A DNA stretch of 64,000 bases, taken from the NCBI GenBank assembly GCA_964493765.1, contig CAZBPK010000131.1, positions 22,835-86,834 on the forward strand, written 5' to 3'. This DNA comes from CALLMJ01 sp964493765. Lineage in GTDB: Bacteria > Bacteroidota > Bacteroidia > J057 > CALLMJ01. The position numbers and the translations under genes are program-made. Below are positions 52,000 through 59,807 of this stretch, piece by piece; the stretch's first letter is position 1; the number at the start of each line of letters is the position of its first letter. The notes beneath the pieces are model-generated. The model worked only from the letters and a program-made list of their open reading frames with translations. It was not told the DNA's origin and ran no database searches.

Positions 52000-54048
52000 A
52001 TGAAAAATACCAAGTTATTTTATTGGATAGGTCTTATCAGTTTAATGATAAGTTGTAATTCTACAAAAAATGAAAATACTACACCTGAAAAATTTGAATT
52101 TGTTGCAGACCGATTCGCAGATATTCAGGTTTTACGTTATAAAATTGATGGTTTTGAAAAATTAACACCTCAACAAAAAGAACTGGTTTATTACCTTTAT
52201 GAAGCAGGGCTTTCTGGTAGAGATATCATTTGGGACCAACACTATAAACATAATTTAGCCATTAGAAAAACTTTGGAAGCTATTATTTCTCATTTTCAAG
52301 GGGATAAAAATTCTGATGACTATCAAAAATTTATGACTTATGCTAAAAGAGTTTTCTTTTCTAATGGAATTCATCATCATTATGATAACTTCAAAATTAT
52401 ACCAGAATGTTCACAAGAATTTTTTCAATCGTTAATAGAAAAAACGCCAGATGATGCTTTACCAAAAGATTTTGGTGATAAAAAATCTTTTACAGAATTC
52501 ATTCTTAATGAAATTTACAATCCAAAAGTTGCTGCACTAAAAATTAATCAAGATATAAAACAAGATATTGTTGCTACTTCATCAGTAAATTTTTATGAAG
52601 GATTAACTCAGAAAGAAGTAGAAGCTTATTATAGCAAAGTTATTGATCCCAAAGATCCACGACCCATTTCTTATGGATTAAATTCTAAGTTGGTAAAAGA
52701 AAATGGTAAAATTGTTGAAAAAGTATGGAAAGTTGGTGGTATGTATTCACCGGCAATTGAAAAAATTGTATATTGGTTAGAAAAAGCAGTGAATGTTGCT
52801 GAAAATGATATTCAAAAGCAAGCTTTTCAAAAATTAATTGAGTATTACAAAACGGGTGATTTGAAAAAATTTGATGAGTATAATATTTTATGGGTTCAAG
52901 ATACATCAGGGGTTGTTGATGCGATTAATGGCTTTATTGAGGTTTATAATGATCCATTAGGTTATAGAGGAAGTTATGAATCCGTAGTTTCCATAAAAGA
53001 TTTTGAAACTAGCAAAAGAATTGCAGCTATTGCAAAAGAAGCTCAATATTTTGAGGATAATTCTCCTATTTTGCCTCAACACAAAAAGAAAAATGTAACA
53101 GGAATTTCTGCAAAAGTGATTACTGTCGTTGGTGAGTCTGGCGATGCATCTCCATCTACACCCATAGGTATTAATTTACCCAATGCCGATTGGATTCGTA
53201 AAGAACATGGTTCAAAATCCGTAAACCTTGGCAATATTGTTGATGCTTATGACAACTCTGCCGCAGGAAATGGTATGTTAGAAGAATTTTGTTTCTCTAA
53301 AGAAGAAATTGATTTAGCTAAAAAATATGCTAATTATTCCGATAAACTTCATACGGATATGCACGAAGTGATTGGTCATGCTTCGGGTCAATTAGAAGAT
53401 GGAGTAGATATTCCCGCTAAAACGCTTAAAAATTATGCCTCTACCCTAGAAGAAGCTCGTGCTGATTTAGTTGCTCTGTATTTTATGTATGATGATAAAC
53501 TCATTCAAATGGGTATCATGGAAAGTAAAGACGTAGCTAAAGCTGAGTACGATAAATACATTCGTAACGGTTTAATGACTCAATTAGTGAGAATTAAACT
53601 GGGTAATAACCTTGAAGAAGCTCACATGAGAAATCGTCAATTAGTTGCAAAATGGGTTTTTGAAAAAGGACAAAAAGAAAATGTAATTGAAAAAGTCAAA
53701 AAAGATGGAAAAACCTATTTCGTTGTTCGTGATTATGAAAAACTTAGAGTTCTTTTCGGTGAATTGTTAAAAGAAATACAAAGAATTAAATCTCAAGGTG
53801 ATTTTAAAGCAGGACAAGCTCTAGTTGAAAATTATGGTGTTAAAATTGATCAAGAAATTCATAAAGAAGTACTTGAAAGATACTCTAAACTCAATATTGC
53901 ACCTTATAGAGGTTTTATTAATCCTAAATTAGTTCCAGTAAAAGAGGGTGATAAAATTAAAGATGTAAAAATAGAATATCCCAAAGACTTCTTACAGCAA
54001 ATGCTTGAATACGGTAACAATTATGGTGTTTTACCTGTAAAAAATTAA
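52000..54048 (+). CDS. Lipoprotein dipeptidyl peptidase III (M49 family)
   Basis: The start is the ATG at 52000 (682 residues). An upstream TTG at 51946 would put extra residues before the signal. A lipobox (GLISLMISC) makes it a lipoprotein, so it is probably periplasmic or outer-membrane anchored. The M49 zinc site is HEVIGHASGQ followed by the EEARADLVALYF motif, the His-Glu-x-x-Gly-His and Glu pattern of DPP III. The middle of the protein (EKVWKVGGMYSPAIEKIVYW and VVGESGDASPSTPIGINLPN) matches the family. It removes dipeptides from peptide N-termini. A strong hairpin follows it. Confidence 0.88.
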   Translation: MKNTKLFYWIGLISLMISCNSTKNENTTPEKFEFVADRFADIQVLRYKIDGFEKLTPQQKELVYYLYEAGLSGRDIIWDQHYKHNLAIRKTLEAIISHFQGDKNSDDYQKFMTYAKRVFFSNGIHHHYDNFKIIPECSQEFFQSLIEKTPDDALPKDFGDKKSFTEFILNEIYNPKVAALKINQDIKQDIVATSSVNFYEGLTQKEVEAYYSKVIDPKDPRPISYGLNSKLVKENGKIVEKVWKVGGMYSPAIEKIVYWLEKAVNVAENDIQKQAFQKLIEYYKTGDLKKFDEYNILWVQDTSGVVDAINGFIEVYNDPLGYRGSYESVVSIKDFETSKRIAAIAKEAQYFEDNSPILPQHKKKNVTGISAKVITVVGESGDASPSTPIGINLPNADWIRKEHGSKSVNLGNIVDAYDNSAAGNGMLEEFCFSKEEIDLAKKYANYSDKLHTDMHEVIGHASGQLEDGVDIPAKTLKNYASTLEEARADLVALYFMYDDKLIQMGIMESKDVAKAEYDKYIRNGLMTQLVRIKLGNNLEEAHMRNRQLVAKWVFEKGQKENVIEKVKKDGKTYFVVRDYEKLRVLFGELLKEIQRIKSQGDFKAGQALVENYGVKIDQEIHKEVLERYSKLNIAPYRGFINPKLVPVKEGDKIKDVKIEYPKDFLQQMLEYGNNYGVLPVKN

Positions 54049-54067
54049 CTTTTCATTATATTTGAAC

Positions 54068-54108
54068 ATATTACAGACTTTAGTAGTAACTAAAGTCTGT
54101 AATATTTT
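54068..54108 (+). terminator. 17-bp perfect hairpin after the DPP III gene
   Basis: ATATTACAGACTTTAGT (54068-54084) is the reverse complement of 54089-54105, with loop AGTA. It is followed by TTT. It lies 19 bases after the stop codon. Confidence 0.8.
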
Positions 54109-54154
54109 AGAGACCAATAGATTAAAAAAATATTTACTTTTCCTATTTTTTTAG

Positions 54155-54162
54155 TATTTTTG
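54155..54162 (+). promoter_or_regulatory. -7 promoter element of mtaB
   Basis: TATTTTTG ends 4 bases before the ATG at 54167. This predicts transcription starting at or very near the A of the ATG, that is a leaderless mRNA. Confidence 0.55.
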
Positions 54163-54166
54163 CCTA

Positions 54167-55495
54167 ATGTTTGAACATTTACAAGTTGCCTTTCATACTT
54201 TAGGATGTAAATTAAATTTTTCAGAAACCTCAACATTAATTCGTCAATTTGAGGAAAAAAAATTTCAAATTACAAATTTTGATTTATTTGCAGATGTATA
54301 TGTAATAAATACTTGTTCTGTTACAGAAAATGCAGACAAAGAATGCCAAAAATTGGTTCGTAAAGTTTTACGTCAAAACCCGAATGCTTATATTATCATT
54401 ACAGGTTGTTACGCACAGTTAAAACCTGAGGAGATTTCTCAGATTGATGGTGTTGATATGGTTTTGGGTGCAAAAGAAAAATTTCATTTATTTGAAATTA
54501 TACAATCTTTTGAAAAACGTGATTACGGGCATACTTTTGTAGGTGGTTTAGAAGATTTGAATGAATTTAAACCTTCTTTTTCCTCCGAAGAAAGAACAAG
54601 AGCTTTTTTAAAAGTTCAAGATGGTTGCGACTATCCATGTACCTATTGTACCATTCCTTTGGCAAGAGGAAAAAGTAGAAGCCCTTATATTTCACAGATT
54701 TTAGAACTTGCACAAAAAATTATTGATAATGGTCATCAAGAAATCGTATTGACAGGTGTAAATGTTGGAGATTTTTATAATGATAAAAAAGAAACTTTTT
54801 TTGATTTAATTCAAGCATTGGATAAATTAAACATTCCAAGAATAAGAATTTCCTCTATCGAGCCCAATTTATTGACAAACGAAATTATAGAGTTTGTGGC
54901 TCAATCTAATCATTTTATGCCTCATTTTCATATTCCCCTACAAAGTGGAAGCCCTAAAATATTACGATTAATGAAAAGACGATATAAACGTGAAGTTTAC
55001 GAAAGTAGAGTAGTAAAAATTAAAGAAATAATGCCTCATGCTTGTATCGGTGTGGATGTGATTGTAGGATTTCCTGAGGAAAACAATGAGAATTTTCAAG
55101 AAACTTATGAATTTTTGCATGAACTTCCTGTAAGTTATTTTCATGTTTTTAGTTATTCCAAAAGAGCCAATACAGAAGCCTCAGCAATGCCCAATCATGT
55201 TCCTAATTCCATTAAAAATGAAAGAAGTAAAGTTTTAAGAAATCTATCAGAAAAAAAACGCCATGAATTTGCCACTCAATTTTTGAATACAGAGAGAGAG
55301 GTTTTAGTTGAAGGTAAAATATCTAATGGTAAAGTCATGGGACATACCGATAATTATTTAAAAGTTTGGTTGCCTAAAAATTATGAAGGTATTCAAAAAG
55401 TAAAATTAGTCAAACATATTGAAAGTGATTCTTTTGAGGGAGAAATTATCCACAAATCAAACTTAATAGAAAAAAATATCGTTAATTCGCTATAA
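54167..55495 (+). CDS. mtaB: tRNA (N6-threonylcarbamoyladenosine-37 C2)-methylthiotransferase MtaB
   Basis: A 442-residue methylthiotransferase that makes ms2t6A37 in tRNA. The UPF0004 domain has three cysteines: GCKLNFSET, NTCSVTENADKEC and TGCYAQ. The radical SAM cluster is in CDYPCTYCTIPLARGKSRS (about 149-167), CxxxCxxC. A TRAM-like C-terminal region follows (VLVEGKISNGKVMGHTDNYLKVW). The TLGCKLNFSE and IPLARGKSRS blocks favour MtaB over MiaB and RimO. It reads from a near-leaderless promoter. Confidence 0.92.
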   Translation: MFEHLQVAFHTLGCKLNFSETSTLIRQFEEKKFQITNFDLFADVYVINTCSVTENADKECQKLVRKVLRQNPNAYIIITGCYAQLKPEEISQIDGVDMVLGAKEKFHLFEIIQSFEKRDYGHTFVGGLEDLNEFKPSFSSEERTRAFLKVQDGCDYPCTYCTIPLARGKSRSPYISQILELAQKIIDNGHQEIVLTGVNVGDFYNDKKETFFDLIQALDKLNIPRIRISSIEPNLLTNEIIEFVAQSNHFMPHFHIPLQSGSPKILRLMKRRYKREVYESRVVKIKEIMPHACIGVDVIVGFPEENNENFQETYEFLHELPVSYFHVFSYSKRANTEASAMPNHVPNSIKNERSKVLRNLSEKKRHEFATQFLNTEREVLVEGKISNGKVMGHTDNYLKVWLPKNYEGIQKVKLVKHIESDSFEGEIIHKSNLIEKNIVNSL

Positions 55496-55502
55496 TTTTT
55501 AT

Positions 55503-56147
55503 ATGGAAACTGGAATATTACATTCTCATCATTTAGTCGTTGTAATTTATACACTTTTTGTTTTACTCAATTTCATAGTAGTTTTAGCAAAAAGAAGAAA
55601 CGCATTATTAGCCATCAAAGCAAAAACAAGAATCATTAGAGTAATTTTTGAAGTATTGTTATTGGGTACGGGAATTTTCTTGATGGTAAAGTCTCCCGCA
55701 GGTTTATCGGATTACATCATTGTAAAATGGGTTGCTTTAATTTTGGGAATAGTATTTTTTATCATAGGAACCAAAAAAATGAATGCTGTATTAATGTTTC
55801 TTTCTACGTTAATGTTTGTTTATACATACTTTTTGGGCAGCACAAGAGACATTATATTAAAACCTGAAGAAATGCGTGTTCATGAGGCTTATTTAGCTGC
55901 TCCTGACGAACAAACAAAAGGTAAAGATATTTACACAATTGCTTGTTTAAGATGCCATGGTGAAGATGGAAAAGCTGGATTTCGAAAAGCTAAGAATTTA
56001 GCCATTAGTGAATTAAATAATGATGCCATTGCAGGTTACATCAAAATGGGTCGTGGAATTATGCCTTCTTATAGTTACATGAAAGAGGAAGAAATTCAAG
56101 TTTTAGTTCAATATGTTAACAGTTTAAAAGATTTAGACAAAAAGTAA
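55503..56147 (+). CDS. Membrane-anchored c-type cytochrome
   Basis: A 214-residue protein with four hydrophobic segments at about 11-28, 44-62, 72-90 and 94-112, resembling a SirB2-like membrane domain. It is followed by a soluble cytochrome c domain. The haem site is ACLRCHG (Cys148, Cys151, His152) and the distal Met is probably in GRGIMPSYSY near 185. The haem domain is expected outside the cytoplasm. It starts 7 bases after mtaB, so it may be co-transcribed, though no functional link is clear. A role in electron transfer is inferred. Confidence 0.75.
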   Translation: METGILHSHHLVVVIYTLFVLLNFIVVLAKRRNALLAIKAKTRIIRVIFEVLLLGTGIFLMVKSPAGLSDYIIVKWVALILGIVFFIIGTKKMNAVLMFLSTLMFVYTYFLGSTRDIILKPEEMRVHEAYLAAPDEQTKGKDIYTIACLRCHGEDGKAGFRKAKNLAISELNNDAIAGYIKMGRGIMPSYSYMKEEEIQVLVQYVNSLKDLDKK

Positions 56148-56152
56148 ACTTT

Positions 56153-57142
56153 ATGATAGCAGTTATACCTGTTGCTGGTGCAGGCACTCACATGCGTCCA
56201 CATACACATACACAACCTAAACCTCTTATACCAGTTGCTGGAGAACCTATCTTAGGTCATATCATAAAAAATTTACATCAAGCTGGAATTCATGATTTTA
56301 TTTTTATAGTTGGTTACTTAGGAGACAAAATTAAGTCTTATATTGAAAACCACTTCAAAAATATTATCAATTACGAATTTGTTGTTCAAGAACCACGTTT
56401 AGGTTTAGCTCATGCTATTTCTGTTTGTGAAAATTTACTAATCCATCAAAACGAGTTCATTATTTCTTTAGGTGATATTATAGTTGATGCTGATTTTCAA
56501 GAAATTATCAATTATGATGGTAATTTAATCACTTTAAATACTGTCAATAATCCTTGTGATTATGGTATCGCAGTAGTTGATGAATATAATCGTGTAATTC
56601 ATTTAGCAGAAAAACCCAAAATTCCGAAAAGTAATTTAGCCTTAGTAGGAATTTATAAAATCAAAGATGTGAAAGAGTTTTTCTTGGGTATAAAAGAAAT
56701 CCTGCAAACTAAAAATCATGGAGAATATCATTTAACAGATGTCCTAACTTATATGGTAAATAAGGGCAAATCCATACAAGGTTATAAAGTAAATAATTGG
56801 TATGATTGTGGAAAAAAGGAAGCATTACTTCAGTCTAATCGTTTGTTAATGAAAAATTTACCTAGTTTTACTTATCCAACTCATATTAATTCTGTAATTA
56901 TTCCACCCGTAACTATTCACCAGTCAGCTTTAATTGAAGATTCTATTATAGGACCTTTTGTTGCCATCGGAGAAAATGCTGTGGTTAAAAAATCTATAGT
57001 AGAAGATGCAATTATTGGTTCTTTCGCTACTTTAGATAGAATTATTCTAAAAAATTCTATAGTTGGGAATGATTCTAGTTTAAAAGGTCGTTCTCAATCC
57101 GTGAATATTGGAGATAGTACTGAAATCAATTTTAATGATTAA
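56153..57142 (+). CDS. Sugar-phosphate nucleotidyltransferase with left-handed beta-helix
   Basis: A 329-residue NTP-transferase of the GlmU/RmlA/mannose-1-phosphate guanylyltransferase superfamily. The nucleotide signature is GAGTHMRPHTHTQPKPLIPV (about 9-28). The Arg of the canonical GTRLRP is His here, while the following Arg and Lys are kept. An Asp in LGDIIV (near 108) binds Mg. Hexapeptide-like repeats at about 245-325 (IEDSIIGPFVAIGENAVVKKS) form a C-terminal beta-helix. The product is an activated sugar, nucleotide and sugar unknown. It lies 5 bases after the cytochrome. Confidence 0.82.
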   Translation: MIAVIPVAGAGTHMRPHTHTQPKPLIPVAGEPILGHIIKNLHQAGIHDFIFIVGYLGDKIKSYIENHFKNIINYEFVVQEPRLGLAHAISVCENLLIHQNEFIISLGDIIVDADFQEIINYDGNLITLNTVNNPCDYGIAVVDEYNRVIHLAEKPKIPKSNLALVGIYKIKDVKEFFLGIKEILQTKNHGEYHLTDVLTYMVNKGKSIQGYKVNNWYDCGKKEALLQSNRLLMKNLPSFTYPTHINSVIIPPVTIHQSALIEDSIIGPFVAIGENAVVKKSIVEDAIIGSFATLDRIILKNSIVGNDSSLKGRSQSVNIGDSTEINFND

Positions 57143-57153
57143 GAAAGATTTTT

Positions 57154-57161
57154 TAATTTTG
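57154..57161 (+). promoter_or_regulatory. -7 promoter element before the 139-residue gene
   Basis: TAATTTTG ends 7 bases before the ATG at 57169, giving a very short predicted leader. Confidence 0.45.
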
Positions 57162-57168
57162 CTTTTTT

Positions 57169-57588
57169 ATGAGTTTTGTTTCCGATATAGATAAACAATT
57201 TTATCACCTTGAAGGTGAAGTATTGGCTTTTCAATTAGAAAGCCAATACACGCTTTTTAAAATTATAAAAATTGACACAATACCTTTAAAAAAAGGCAAA
57301 ACTTATAATATAGCTGGAATTGAATTAATTGCTCCAGAAGATGATTTTTTTATTTGTGTTGCAATAAATATAGCTAAAACCCAATTTCAGACCTTAGAAG
57401 AAGCATCACTAGCACTAAAAAACGGTGAAGTAGAGTGGGTTTTGCAAATGTCTCCTATGAGACCTAGCGGTATTTATTCAACACCTATTTACAAAACCCA
57501 ACAATTTGTAAAAGTTTTGGAAGAGGAAATTCATGCTTTTGAAATGTGGAAATTAGAATTTTCAAATGGAAAAGCAGGGGTATGGTAA
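57169..57588 (+). CDS. Hypothetical small cytoplasmic protein
   Basis: I do not recognise this 139-residue protein. It has no signal peptide or membrane helix. Two segments look like beta-strand-rich motifs (EVLAFQLESQYTLFKIIKID and TYNIAGIELIAPEDDFFICVA), and a helical C-terminal part ends in FEMWKLEFSNGKAGVW. Its last 7 bases overlap the start of the O-antigen ligase-like gene at 57582, so the two are translationally coupled. That link suggests a role with that membrane protein, but nothing in the sequence shows it. Confidence 0.65.
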   Translation: MSFVSDIDKQFYHLEGEVLAFQLESQYTLFKIIKIDTIPLKKGKTYNIAGIELIAPEDDFFICVAINIAKTQFQTLEEASLALKNGEVEWVLQMSPMRPSGIYSTPIYKTQQFVKVLEEEIHAFEMWKLEFSNGKAGVW

Positions 57589-58808
57589 ATCTTAATATCT
57601 ATTTACAATACTTTAAAGATCAATCACTTGCAAACCAAATTGCAATGATAAGTTCTATTCTTTTGGTAATAGGATTATCAACTTCTCCTGCATTCATGAG
57701 CATTGGAAGTGCTGGCTTTATTCTAGCTTTATTGGTGGATTTTAAAAAATTAAAAAATCATCTTTCTGAAATCAAATATCCCATATTCTGGGCTTTGTTT
57801 TTACTTTTTTTCCTCCATTTTATTCATTTTTCTTCCCAAACTAACCAAAATCAATTATGGACAGAATTAAGAATCAAATTACCTTTTTTGCTTATACCTA
57901 TTGGTTTTTTATTTTATAAACCTAAAAAACAAGATTTTATAATTATTTCCTTTTTTTTCATAACTACCATAACCATTGCTTCATTTCTAACTCTTATAAA
58001 TTACTTTCTTCATTTTGAGGAGATGAACCAAAGAATTTTAGAATCCAAAGAAATACCTGTTTTTACGAAAGTTACACATATTTATTTTAGTGTAATGTTA
58101 GCCTTTGCTATCTTATTAAGTTTTTATTTATACCAACTTTTGAATTCAAAAATTTATTTATATACGAGCTTATTTTTGTTTTTTTGTATTCATATTTTTA
58201 CCTCTAGAACGGGCTTAGTAGCATTTTATTTTTCGGCTTTTGTCAGTTTTCTATATTATATAGTAAAAAATAAAAAATTTTTAATAGGCATAATAGGAAT
58301 TTTTTTGATTATTATTTTACCGATTACAGCATATTTTGTGCTTCCTTCTTTTAAAAATCGTGTTTTAAATACCTATGAAGATATTCAAAGATACTACAAT
58401 AAAGGGGATATTAACCACCGTTCAATTTCTATGAGATTAGTCGCATGGGAAATGTCCTACCATACTTTTCGAAAAAATCCCTTTCTGGGTGTTGGAATGG
58501 AAAATATTAGTCAAAAAATTTATGAGGAATATTCTAAAAATTCAGTTAATTTGAAAGAAGAAAATTGGCTTCATGATGTACATAATCAATTTTTAGAGTA
58601 TTTATTAGGATTGGGATTATTGGGACTCAGTGTTTTTTTGTTTTGGTATTTTTATCCTCTGTTATTTATGCCTAATTACTTGTTAATCCAATTTTTATCA
58701 GTTTTTTTTGGAGCAATGTTTGCAGAATCCATGTTGGAGAGGCAGGTTGGAGTTTGCTTTGGTATTTTTTGGTATTATTTTTTAGTAACTGGAAATTTCT
58801 CAGATTAA
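57582..58808 (+). CDS. O-antigen ligase/polymerase-like membrane protein
   Basis: The ATG at 57582 gives 408 residues, preferred over 57546 because the extra N-terminus only repeats the previous gene's end in another frame. About ten to eleven hydrophobic helices are visible. The large periplasmic loop ends in the Wzy_C hallmark: SMRLVAWEMSYHTFRKNPFLGVGMEN and then HDVHNQFLEYLLGLGLLGL. It is expected to join or polymerise glycans on lipid carriers, either as WaaL or Wzy. The two cannot be separated by sequence alone. It lies downstream of the nucleotidyltransferase, though that gene has its own separate start. Confidence 0.8.
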   Translation: MVNLNIYLQYFKDQSLANQIAMISSILLVIGLSTSPAFMSIGSAGFILALLVDFKKLKNHLSEIKYPIFWALFLLFFLHFIHFSSQTNQNQLWTELRIKLPFLLIPIGFLFYKPKKQDFIIISFFFITTITIASFLTLINYFLHFEEMNQRILESKEIPVFTKVTHIYFSVMLAFAILLSFYLYQLLNSKIYLYTSLFLFFCIHIFTSRTGLVAFYFSAFVSFLYYIVKNKKFLIGIIGIFLIIILPITAYFVLPSFKNRVLNTYEDIQRYYNKGDINHRSISMRLVAWEMSYHTFRKNPFLGVGMENISQKIYEEYSKNSVNLKEENWLHDVHNQFLEYLLGLGLLGLSVFLFWYFYPLLFMPNYLLIQFLSVFFGAMFAESMLERQVGVCFGIFWYYFLVTGNFSD

Positions 58809-58809
58809 A

Positions 58810-58845
58810 TAGTTCATTTATAGTTCATTTATAGTTCATTTATAG
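58810..58845 (+). repeat. Three tandem 11-bp repeats
   Basis: TAGTTCATTTA occurs three times without error (58810-58820, 58821-58831, 58832-58842), followed by TAG. It lies just after the ligase stop codon. With a purely 11-bp step it is not a coding repeat. Confidence 0.95.
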
Positions 58846-58957
58846 TAGCTTCAATTTCTATTCATTTTTAAACTTAAAAACTCGTATCCATTCTGTCTTT
58901 CAAATTATTTTGATTTTGTTAATTGATAAATTTGTATATTTAACTAATTTTACATTC

Positions 58958-59806
58958 ATGTTAAAATCCTTTCTCACAATTTTTCTATTGGCTTTTCAAC
59001 TATTATATTCACAATCAAAACTTTATACCAAAGAGGAACTTTTCAAGGCTCCTAGATTTATTCGTATTAAAGACGCCTTGAAAATGCCTGAAAAAGCTTG
59101 GAGATTAGATTTGAGTTATCATGAACTAACCGAAGTTTCTGAAGATATCCAAAATATTACAGAATTACAATGGCTTAATCTTTCCCGAAATCGTATAAAG
59201 TTTTTACCTAATGCTATCGGAAAATGTACAAATCTTCAATACTTGGAAATGGATTTTAATGATATTCAGAAAGTTCCTTCATCATTTTGTGATTTAGTTC
59301 ATTTAAAAGAACTGTTAATGAATAACAACCAAATGGTCATTTTACCAGAATGTGTTAAAAACTTTCAAAATCTTGAAATTTGGGATTTAAGTTATAATTA
59401 TTTGCAGTTTTTGCCTGATGGAATAGGGGAACTGAAAAATCTTAAAAAACTCAATTTAAGATTTAGTGGAATAGAAAAACTTCCTGAATCCATAGGAAAT
59501 CTAGAAAATTTAGAATACCTTCATTTGGCGTCTAATAGACTAACCTATCTGCCTAATTCTTTTAGTAATCTTAAAAAATTGAAATTTCTAGATTTAAGTT
59601 ATAATCCTTTAAAGGAATTGCCCGTGAATTTTGCAAAATTAGAAAGTTTAGAAGAACTGATTATCCGAAATACTAAAATTACAAAATTTCCTGATTTTTC
59701 TTTGTTGAAGAATTTAAAAAAACTCGATTTAAAAGGGAATGCACTTTCTAAATTAGAAATTCAAGAAATTCAGAAGCAAGTTCCTAATACAAAAATTATT
59801 TATTGA
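58958..59806 (+). CDS. Secreted leucine-rich-repeat protein
   Basis: The ATG at 58958 gives 282 residues with a signal peptide (about 1-19, hydrophobic SFLTIFLLAFQLLYSQ). A TTG at 58910 would add a second hydrophobic stretch and is rejected. About nine LRRs of the bacterial/plant-like LPxxIGxLxNLxxLxLxxN type follow, for example YLPNSFSNLKKLKFLDLSYNPLKELP. There is no sorting domain. The mature N-terminus (QSKLYTKEELFKAPRFIRIKD) parallels that of the shorter LRR protein at 9327-9836. It is followed 1 base later by the amidohydrolase. Confidence 0.85.
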   Translation: MLKSFLTIFLLAFQLLYSQSKLYTKEELFKAPRFIRIKDALKMPEKAWRLDLSYHELTEVSEDIQNITELQWLNLSRNRIKFLPNAIGKCTNLQYLEMDFNDIQKVPSSFCDLVHLKELLMNNNQMVILPECVKNFQNLEIWDLSYNYLQFLPDGIGELKNLKKLNLRFSGIEKLPESIGNLENLEYLHLASNRLTYLPNSFSNLKKLKFLDLSYNPLKELPVNFAKLESLEELIIRNTKITKFPDFSLLKNLKKLDLKGNALSKLEIQEIQKQVPNTKIIY

Positions 59807-59807
59807 T

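Noticed and set aside
51946..52002. TTG start for the DPP III gene
   Set aside because: It would add 18 residues before the lipoprotein signal and would place the -7 box inside the coding region.
55446..55454. Perfect DnaA box TTATCCACA
   Set aside because: It is a single match inside the mtaB coding region and is expected by chance in a sequence of this composition.
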